From: Acanthaster planci
Lineage: Eukaryota; Echinodermata; Asteroidea; Valvatida; Acanthasteridae
Length of the DNA: 64,000 nt
NCBI RefSeq assembly: GCF_001949145.1
Contig: NW_019091496.1
Coordinates: 448,651 to 512,650, forward strand
Direction: 5' to 3'
Shown here: piece after piece, positions 55,372 through 64,000 of the stretch
How the letters are laid out: each line of letters opens with the position of its first letter
Position numbering within the stretch: the first letter of the stretch is position 1
Program-made: the position numbers and the translations under genes
Notes under the pieces: generated by a model
Databases searched by the model: none
What the model saw: the letters and a program-made list of their open reading frames with translations, nothing else
What the model was told of the DNA's origin: nothing

Positions 55372-56981
55372 GCCCGACGTTTTTACAGTGCAGTCCTGAT
55401 GCAATCTATCTGATATCACTCTTTTAACTTTCAAGTACGTTCTCACGCTAAGATACTCACCGATATAACCGACCAAAGCCCTGGTGATGTAAATAGTGAT
55501 TGCCTGCCATTTGCACTCGAGAAAAATCACTCGATTCCAACTAAGCCAACAGACTCAGCGATCGATCGACCAACCGATCGGCAGACTGACCAACCAAATT
55601 TGCCGCAGGCAAGTGGGCATTATAGTTTACACGTCCAGCGACTGACGAAAACCTGACTTTAGCATTATCCCCCTCATGTAACAAAACCAATCGGTCGGAG
55701 AATTTATCTACAGCTGCAAAGCAGCTCCCTGGAATTTAGTTTATTTCATGCACCCTTAAGAAAATTTCATTTCCTCACCATTAAAACAATAAAATGCAGT
55801 TTGAAACAATCACAAAACGACTCAATAAACGCGATCAAACTTGCAACAACGCAAAGGCACTTAACATAAACTATGTAAAGACAAAAATCACATATAAACC
55901 TATACACAATGTAATTGCACAATCGAGATAATAAGGAGTTCCATGAGCATCTTACAATTGATTCTGTTTAGTTAAATAAGTAGAAAGTTCAGTACTAAGT
56001 TATAGTGACCAGCAGCTAAAAACTAGCAGCCACCCATTTGGAGAATATTCCACACTACAATTTAGATAAAATTCGATTGATTTTTCCCCGTCCTTGGCAG
56101 ATTATGCAGCCTTGACAAACTCAACAAGTTTTGCTTCACATACAGTTCTCTCGAAAAGTCATAATCCTGGAAAATCCAATGAATTTTCAGAGCGGTGAAG
56201 TAGTTCATTTGCTCATATGCTCTCTGCTGAAGGAGTCCACGTATCAGGAGTCCAAAAGGACGACAATCAACTTAACAACGAGTCGAGACCCCACCGGCTG
56301 GGAGCTGGGACTGCTGAATATATCCATTATACATTAAATGTACAACAATGGCAACTTCATTGTACAAATCAATACGTGCTAAATACTCAGAATACAATAT
56401 CTGCAATTATCTGGTGGCAAAATTATATTTTTATATACGAGTCATCGAAGCTGTAACTGTTCTAGCAGCTAAAATCCTGTTACCAAAGCAATAGGGTATG
56501 TACACGTATACGACTGCCTCAATTTCGACATTGCTCCTCGACATGATACAAGTGATATACATGTTGAGGCAACATTATAGGAAGAAGCAGAAACCCCCTG
56601 AATAATGCTTTCAAGGAGCAGTTCCCGTACAGCTCTGGTAATGTGTAGCGCCCCCACCCAACAATTACTGCAAAAGGTCTGTTTCCGCGATCTAAGATCG
56701 ACCTTTGAAACCATGCGACGCTTCACCATGTAGCTACTACAAATGAACAAGATCGGTAGGAATCAACAAACTGAATAAATCTCTAAAATACATGAAGTAT
56801 AATTATACATCAACTCGGAAATGCCAAACTGAAGAACATAACAGAAAATTGTGTACACTGACGCGGGTCTCTATGCATTATACTGTATCTCATCAACTCG
56901 CCTCCCCAACAAAAAATGCATCGAATCGTTCGATTACCATCTTATCATATTTTCCTTGATATAATATTAAGATACGTCAAG

Positions 56982-57033
56982 TCAAATCAAATCAAATAAA
57001 TCAAATCAGTTCAAATCAAATCAAATCAAATCA
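56982..57033. repeat. (TCAAA)n microsatellite
   Basis: About ten TCAAA units with two interruptions (TCAAATAAA and TCAGT). Confidence 0.95.
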
Positions 57034-57986
57034 CAAGACAAACGATGAAAGTACTTCACAAGAGAGAACATTCATGGCTCATCATTAAAAAAAACCGCAA
57101 ATATTTCGCGTGTTTTTTTCTGGCTCAGGTAGACATTCTCTCCCAACGAGTGGAGCAACAAGGGACTAGAAGTACACCTGACCGTCCAGGCTTAGAGAAA
57201 TGCGGAGGGACAATTTAAAAAGAAGGATCACCTGTGTCCAGAGGAATGCTTCTACTTGTGAGAAGACGAACAGACGGCTAGACGATGCGTGCACGCGCAG
57301 GGCCTTGTGACAGTAATTATGCGAAGCCTGTGCTCTCATGTGTCACCTCATACTCCATGTCAAACCACTGTTTGGAACCTGTGAAATCAGAAAGACATGT
57401 CGGTGGACATTTGAAAAAATACAAGAAACGGCTGTGGGCACTGAGACATTAAGAATGGGTTATTACCCCTCCTTACTGCTCCCAGGACAAATGTCGCTGG
57501 TCATAACTTTCAATATCGTGGGACCCTGGGATGGAACGCGTTAGCTTCAACTCAGCGACACGCCAAAGCTTTAAAGGCTTTCAAATCTCTTTTTAATTCA
57601 AACATATTACTACTTTATGATAGAAATTCTGAGTTTATTTTCTTATGACTTAGTCCAGTTTTACTTTAACGAACATGAGTAAGATTTATATTTCTTGTCT
57701 TTCTATTTTTTTATGAAGCAACTGTTTTTTAACACTTTATGCACTTCTTATTTTTTATTTTACACTGCCCTTGGTCGTTTTAGTTTCTGGGTCCTTCTTT
57801 TAGTCTTCATAAGCGTCTTAATGACAAAAATTGTAATGGTTTGGATCCTTTCTGTAATCAGTGCGTGTTAAATTTACTTAAAATCAATTTTAATTTTTTT
57901 GAATATGCTAAATAAATTTCACTCGCTTATAGTTTATATATTTAAAAATAATACTGTATATTTTTTGTATCGTGTATAGGTTTGTA

Positions 57987-58162
57987 ATACGGGCAATTCA
58001 TAATAGTGCGCCACCAAGAGTTTGCAACGCGTTAGCCAATCATAACGGGCGAAATTTGTCGACCCTTTCCAAACGCGCGCACTGGGTGGACAAATTTCGC
58101 ACATTGTGATTGGCCAACGCGTTGCAAACTCTTGGAGGCGCACTATTGTGAAACGGTCGTAT
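57987..58162. mobile_element. CCAAT-bearing palindromic MITE, copy 3
   Basis: ATACGGGCAATTCATAATAG through GCGCACTATTGTGAAACGG. It lies just downstream of the acetyltransferase stop codon, so it may be in or near that gene's 3' UTR. Confidence 0.9.
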
Positions 58163-58548
58163 TGTTACTGTATTATTGTATTATTACAGGGCCTCCAAGG
58201 ATGACAGTTTCTTAACTGACAGGGCTACATGTACCTTGTTCAAATAAAACTACGAAATAAATAAATAAGAGGCGACAAGGAACATTTATTTCTCTGGCAA
58301 GATTTCTCAGACCTAAAGTTCCTGTCATGATAGAAAACCCCTACAGTCCTCTCTGCTCCAAGAACATTGTTTTTTTTCAAAAGGTTATGGAGCACCAAAA
58401 GTGAATAATCCACGCGCACAATAAGAGGCATTAGTGCGAAAACCAGCGCGTGAACCAACACGCCCACGTATCTCCATTCGTTTGCAATGCAGTTCGTGCA
58501 GCTCTTGAAGGTTTGCATGGTGGAATACGATAAGGTATGGTTCTTGGT

Positions 58549-58571
58549 TCAAATGACGTCCCACTTCGGTC
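58549..58571 (-). CDS. AANAT-like terminal exon, boundary uncertain
   Basis: Acceptor ATAAAG in phase 1 gives GPKWDVI and stop, aligning with the DPWYEM-like C-terminus of relatives. The stronger acceptor TTGCAG (exon from 58588) in phase 2 gives REKVYKGPKWDVI. Both end at the same stop. Confidence 0.6.
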
Positions 58572-61500
58572 CTTTATAGACCTTTTCCCTGCAATGTTGT
58601 GACAGAAACTTGGCGATAAAATGGATGTGCAATGAAACAGGGGGTCTGAAGTCAGAGGTCAAAAATTGTAAGTAGGAACTTGGAGCCGAATCGTATAGGC
58701 AAAGCCAACATTTAAACGGATGGACATTTAAAGTCAAGAACCTCCCTAGCACCGTATCTATGTACCCTGAGGCAACGGTACGACGATAAATACACCTACC
58801 CAGTCTGACGTCTGAAGGTCCCAGACACCGGAAGTGCAGCCCTTCGTAAAATTGCACCAGCTTATCATGACAAATAAGGTTGACCTTATTAACACCCTTC
58901 AGGTTTTCTTCAACGTACCACAAGAGATGATCAATAAGAATAGTTTCAATACCCTGCCCAAAAGGAAAGAAACGTTAATGATAAGCAAATTCATGGGGAC
59001 TTTCGACAATTACAGAAAGATTTCTGCATGGCTTAGCTGTGTAATTTTATTTCAAAATAAGCCAGTTTCTCAGAGCTGGAGAGAAAATTCCGAACCTTTA
59101 AACCTCGACAGTACGAGGACAACATTTCCCCGAAGTTGTTGTTATGCAACATTCCTGTTCGGTGCATAAGAAAGTTTCACCCAAATCGCATACAGTGCTC
59201 TTTTGTATTACGGGGTAATTTTAATCCGCACAGGCGACTGGGTATAAGCATCTTTTTTCTGACCCAATAACCAAGCAAACAAGTATTCCCTGTAAGAGAC
59301 TTGCATGAGGGTAACAACTTTCCTGTTTATTTCTCTGGATTTCTCGTCTTATCTCAACTCTATTGGTGAGCAAGAGAAGAGGGAAAATCCGACGAAAATG
59401 TAACTGGAATTGTGTGGGTGATGAGTAAAGGAAAGATGGCAGGTTGCGTCCAAGTATTGTAAGTTATTGCAATAAGTGTGAAAAAAATGATATCACTGAG
59501 CAAAATAATAAAAACCACCTCAGACAAGACTGTTATACAAATAAAGATCATTATCAAGTTGATACAATTGATGTACTAACCTTCCCTTGGTAATCTGGTT
59601 GGACACGTAGTGTATGTAAACAAACCGTGCAGCCGTCAGGGTCGTGGACAAACTTGGCATCGACCGCCATTTTACTCCTAGAAGTCTTACCACCACTAAC
59701 AAACTTGACAAAAACACAAGAAAACATACGCGATTGAATTTAAGATAATACAAACGCTCTAGAAACATAGGAGGAAGATTATTTCAGTTTGGAGGCTGGA
59801 GAAATATTCTCGGATGACATCTCAAGAAAAATCAATGCAGAACTATAGTCCTAAGTAAGGACTGAAAAACATTGATCCATATGTCGGTCAAGGCAAGACC
59901 CGAACCTACGTCACACAAGACAGTGACGAGAGGCATGACAAACAGACCACTATAAGCCAGGTTAACAGATAAATCATTTATATGCTGCTGAAAAAGTTCG
60001 TAGATTGGGTTTACCCCTGACATGAACATTCCATAGTTTTATGCATTATAACTGGCGTTGAGCCAGCACATTTTCCATGTCGCCGTTTGTTATCCACAAA
60101 TTGCCTTTGTGGTGTCTTCGCTCAATAATTTCGAGTTATTGTAATTTTTGTTCGTTCCAAATGGAACGAAATAAAGTTTTCATTTGTAAAGTCAAAAAGT
60201 CAATAACAAGTTCCCGAAAATCTGCAGGTAAGCGTTATGGTGCATTAGGATGGTTTTACTTTTGTCAACTTACACCAATCAAACGACCGTTTTCAAAGTA
60301 GCCCCAGAATAAGTCTGGGGCTACTTTTTGCCTAATCTGCAGTGCTCCCTCGGGCAACGTTTCTTCTTCGCTTGCCAAACCTGCATGGGGAAAAGACCCG
60401 AGTTTCAATGACACGGAAGTTGGTTTAAAAATCATTTAAAGGAACGCTACCTCGGTGGAGTCGAGACTAGTCGAAGTCTAAGTCGAGTCAGGGTCCATGA
60501 GCACACCCATGTCGTGTTTCAAGTGCCAAGACCAAGTCAGTATATTGGGACATTTCCAATATGAAAATTAATTGAACAAAAGCCATCACAACGCCTTAAA
60601 TAAGATTGGTATCGAGTCAACTCTGACTCCCCAAAACCAACCCTTCGAGTTCAAAAAATTTGCAAAAAAGAAAACAATTTTTTTAAATACGCAGAATTGC
60701 GGTTTAAGGTGGAACTTTCATTCTGCTTATCCTACATTTTGTTGTCAGTCTTCTTTAAAAAGGATTGAGAATTTTTGTGATTGAGAGTTTTTATGTGATT
60801 ATTTTGGCTCGAGTAAGGTTGATCAGTACGCTGAACCTAGCCTTTCCTGCACTGGAGTATCCCCTTTGACATCAATCCATCTGTACTAAAATTACCAATA
60901 TACCCTCGCCTCGGGTAAAGCTGAGGTTATGGCGACAGACACTACCTTTCAATTTTTTTCCAGTCAGATAACTGTCATCGCCTACGGCCTTTAAACCGGC
61001 TACAAATCACTACACAGCCTTAATTTATTCTTAATTGATTCACACAACAGTGTGTCTGAACTCAGAGCAATTTTAAAATTTGGAACCTCGCGACTGATTG
61101 TGCTGCAGTGCATCAACCGTAAAAACATCCGACAAAAATCAAAATCTGACTTGGCAGTGGAACACCTGTAAAATCCATGACCTCGTATACCACAGCGAAC
61201 GAGGCAACATGGATGTGCACTGAAGCCAATTCGTTATGGAAAAGCACCGGACTCACGTGACTTCCACAATTAACGTGGCACTTTCCTTTTCATCAGCAGG
61301 CTACAATGGCCTGTCTGTTCTTTTGAAGTCACAGTCGTGTTTTGCATACAAGTGGCTGCTTAAGCTATGGCAAGCCGGCAGAACAAAAGTGATAGAATAA
61401 TTCACAAAGTGTTGAAAATCCAACACAGCTGTCAGAACTCCAGATAAATATACAAGTACTACTAAATACTACAAGTAAATGAAAATACAACTCTGTTTAA

Positions 61501-62089
61501 AATTAAACGGACAAACTGTCTATTTTGAACGAATTTGAAGTAAAATCGAAAAACAAACCAAAAGGTGGCATTCTTGCAAACTTCAGCCGCCCATACAAGT
61601 TGTCGGCAAAGTGACAGTGGTCTATAAATTGGGAATGCATGCGCAGGACTGTCTTTTTTGAGGAATGTACTTATGAACGCCGCGGAAACAGGTAGCTCAA
61701 AATATAAAGCAGGAACAACACGGAGCAAATATGCCGTGAAAACGGAAACTGATTTTTGTCTTAAAACATTAATAAATGTCTCGACCACAATGATGCGTGT
61801 TAAATGAATATAAGAAAATGAACTGAAAAAATCCAGATTCTTTTCTTTTGGCTTTGGTCGGCATGTTGCATATTAAACCCGAGGCTTAAAAATGCGCCAC
61901 ATTCGACCCCTTTCGTCCGACTATAGACCTACATTTACACCCTATGAGAACTGACAAGCCAGTCGTGTTTATATGGACGGCTCATTTCTGTCTGGAGTCG
62001 TTGGGCTTACCCGCCTGTAGCAGCCAGGCTGCATGAACTTCTTGCTCCGACACCCTCCTGATGCACGCGGTTGATGACGATGACGCCAT
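58549..62089 (-). CDS. AANAT-like GNAT N-acetyltransferase, 5 exons
   Basis: Exons 62089-62011, 60380-60274, 59703-59581, 58953-58800 and a short terminal exon ending 58549 join in phase to about 161 aa. An alternative last junction (58796 to 58588) gives 168 aa. The order fits the arylalkylamine N-acetyltransferase family: IRRVSEQEVHAAWLLQAG, then RQKVAPDLFWGYFENGRLIG, HDPDGCTVCLHTLRVQPDYQ plus GKG (motif A, acetyl-CoA pyrophosphate loop), and VNLICHDKLVQFYEGLHF plus GPSDV (motif B with the conserved FY). Such enzymes move acetyl from acetyl-CoA to arylalkylamines or polyamines. Oddities: motif A reads QGKGIE where QxxGxG/A is usual, and the usual GF after FYE is HF. Substrate cannot be inferred. 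Another small GNAT family remains possible. Confidence 0.88.
58800..58953 (-). CDS. AANAT-like exon 4, motif B
   Basis: Acceptor TTTTGGGCAG. Reads GIETILIDHLLWYVEENLKG then VNKVNLICHDKLVQFYEGLH and FRCLGPSDVRL. The Tyr of QFYEG matches the catalytic Tyr of AANAT. Donor GTAGGT (phase 1), or GTGTAT four bases further on (phase 2). Confidence 0.93.
59581..59703 (-). CDS. AANAT-like exon 3, acetyl-CoA motif A
   Basis: Acceptor GTCAAG after a pyrimidine-rich tract. 41 codons: FVSGGKTSRSKMAVDAKFVH, then DPDGCTVCLHTLRVQPDYQG and K. Donor GTTAGT, phase 0. The His of CLH aligns with one of the two catalytic-site histidines of vertebrate AANAT; the other position is Cys, as in non-vertebrate forms. 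Confidence 0.93.
60274..60380 (-). CDS. AANAT-like exon 2
   Basis: Acceptor CATGCAG joins phase 1. Reads LASEEETLPEGALQIRQKVA then PDLFWGYFENGRLIG, ending at GTAAGT in phase 0. It corresponds to the E-A-S...R...AP-LF-G...G-LIG region. It contains a perfect 14-bp inverted repeat at 60295-60327. Confidence 0.92.
62011..62089 (-). CDS. AANAT-like exon 1, initiator
   Basis: ATG at 62089, MASSSSTACIRRVSEQEVHA then AWLLQA, donor GTAAGC in phase 1. IRRVSEQEV is the typical opening strand and helix of GNAT domains (compare IRRVTPEDA). RRVS also fits a protein kinase A consensus, which may be coincidence. Confidence 0.85.
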
Positions 62090-63969
62090 ATGTACGGTCC
62101 CCTTTGTAGCGACAGCCACACACGCTCAGTGCAGGTCGCAGGCCACTCTGTGAATGTGGTGACTGAAAAGAAAGTCGCCGTTGAAAAGGGGGTTTAACCA
62201 CTGCTGATGGAGCCGATATTTTCCTATTCTCGGATAATCTAGGTTATGTCTCTGCTTTGCCGGCTATAGGAGGTTCATAGGAGATTAGAGATTGGTTTTT
62301 CGATTGCTTCTTCAGGCCTTGCTTGTGGAAGGTAGTTGACGAATTGCCAACAATTTAAGGGCGGCTCTCGGAAAATGGACTTTGAAGTTGGACATTTCAA
62401 CCATGGTTCAATAAAGACTGAAGCTGTTGGTCAACGATCGACCCACAGGGACATCATGTACTGCTGATAAACACTTTTCCTCTCATGCTACGTGGGCTCA
62501 GCGACTGTACATTTTTCAGTGCTTTCTCTGTATATATACCAGGCCTACTGTACGTGTACTTGTGCCAAGCTAGCCAACGGTCGGTGGAAACGACCACCTA
62601 GCCGTCAGACCATGGAGGTAGAATGGTCAGACGAAGACTGCCACTATGACATGCTGCGTTTTAGTATGGTTATTCTACTCACTTTCTTTATGCGTGTTTT
62701 CATCGGACCACAAAGCCGGGTTCTGTACATTCGTCAGAGTTTTGTGCCGAGTACAAACTCAGTAAACTCACGTCGTCACAACATGCTTCAACGTTGTACA
62801 TGCGTTGGAATAGCCGCGTGAGCAGTACGGTCGGCCAAATATTGCATATTGTATGCTTCAACTGAACCTTGAACTGGGTCAGCGCCGGTCACGCTGCATA
62901 GTGTTATCATTTTGTATTCCTTGCTGGTAGTAAATCGTTCAGTCAACTGTGGTGCCCAAATATACATGATAAGTATTAAGTAGGTCTACGCATGGTCTTC
63001 CTCCATGGTCTACGTGTGCAAATCCAGTGACTTTAATTTCAAGTATGCGGATTCACTTTATAACAACACTCGATCGTGTCACTTACCTCGTTTTTCCCAG
63101 AGTGTACAGGTCTGATAATGCAGGTCGAAATTCTGTCACAGATGCAATGTTAACGGTGCATGGACCACAAACATCACGGCTGCAGCGCGCCATATGCCAG
63201 TGATATACAGTCCTTTGTACTTCGCACATGTACAGTGCATGTACCTCGATACACGTGTCGAGTGCGATCGATTAGAGGAATTGTGAATCGATAGGGAACT
63301 GGCCCGAGTATTCTACAGGTTCAGCAAAGGTTTTATCTGTCATTTGACAACTGAGACCTGACTGAGGCTTGCAATCCCGATGTGGGGGGTGGCAGGGGGC
63401 TCAGTCAGGCACCAGGGACCATCAAGTCCAACAGTTGAGGAAGAACGGCGTGACGTGTATTAATTTTCCTGGAGGTCCTTCTGTACTTTAAGAGCATTCC
63501 TCGCAAGCAAGCACGACGCCGTGCCCCCCGCTGAACTTGACGATATTTATTCTCCACGTCTGACATCAAGGGTTGCCGTACATTATAAGTCTGGCCTAAA
63601 CATGTCAATCAATGGATGTAGTACTGGTGTAAAGCCCTGGGAATGGGGGATCCCCAGCCGTGGGAAATGAGTCACGGGATTTATGTTCGCCACAAAAGGA
63701 GGCATAAAACAGTATTAAGTGAGCAGATGGTATAGTATTTTAGTAATTGCATTCCCATATGACTAAAGCACGGTCATTATATACATGTATATTGTGCGCA
63801 ATATTTATTTAAATCAAGCAACGTAATATCAAGGTTAGGCTTTTCACATTTTTTATATTATTTATTTATTTTTGTTGTTTACTGTCAGTGGGTTTCAGCA
63901 AAGGAATTCCATCACCACCCTACCCTGTATATATAAATTCGAATCTACAGGCCTATGCATCGCATTTGA
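62090..63969. other. Right flank, no assigned gene
   Basis: Mixed sequence with short unsupported ORFs, one plus strand from 62612 (MEVEWSDEDCHYDMLRF) and one minus at 63608-63405 rich in Arg. Neither has a recognisable motif or firm splice context. Confidence 0.4.
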
Positions 63970-64000
63970 AGCAAGATATGGGACGGAGAGAACCCCCCCC
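63970..64000. mobile_element. Start of a second AGCAAGATATGGGA element, cut by window edge
   Basis: AGCAAGATATGGGACGGAG matches the terminus of the element at 10119-10290. The rest lies outside the window. Confidence 0.6.

Noticed and set aside
62612-62663. Possible plus-strand first exon MEVEWSDEDCHYDMLRF with a GTATGG donor
   Set aside because: Too short, no family match, and no partner exon within the window.

Overview
This is a 64 kb piece of an AT-rich animal nuclear genome. Small exons (13-290 nt) with GT-AG boundaries are separated by introns of about 0.2-4 kb, and the intergenic space is crowded with short palindromic elements, tRNA-derived SINE fragments and cryptic simple sequence. 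There is no bacterial gene packing, rRNA or CRISPR. The proteins are most like invertebrate deuterostome relatives, and an echinoderm or similar marine invertebrate is my best guess. That guess is inference from divergence and repeat style, not proof.

Three genes could be rebuilt exon by exon with consistent splice phase, all on the minus strand. (1) TMEM214, an ER membrane protein, has 17 coding exons between 13626 and 2381 and encodes about 673-675 aa. (2) An RZ-subfamily regulator of G-protein signalling (RGS17/19/20 type) has four exons between 30768 and 23726: a cysteine-string exon, a helical lead-in exon and two RGS-box exons, about 194 aa. (3) A GNAT acetyltransferase resembling serotonin/arylalkylamine N-acetyltransferase has five exons between 62089 and 58549, about 161-168 aa. 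A fourth, weaker candidate is a two-exon small membrane protein at 15762-15070, also minus, which I could not match to any known family. The genes do not form a pathway; each is an independent unit.

Layout: 1-2380 is the TMEM214 3' side with a 17-nt minisatellite; 2381-13626 is TMEM214, with a SINE, several palindromic elements and a 50-N assembly gap at 7366-7415; 12768-13233 is a foldback element holding a tRNA-like core in TMEM214 intron 1; 13.9-17.4 kb holds inverted repeats and the candidate small gene; 17.4-23.7 kb shows nothing recognisable; 23.7-30.8 kb is the RGS gene, two of whose introns are largely cryptic repeat; 31-58 kb is gene-poor, with several palindromic element families, cryptic trinucleotide tracts, a GC/CpG-richer island at 41.6-42.8 kb and a few unassigned coding-like segments; 58.5-62.1 kb is the acetyltransferase; 62.1-64 kb ends in the start of another palindromic element.

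All calls are from reading the sequence by eye. Protein families were recognised from memory of their conserved blocks, and no database search was possible.
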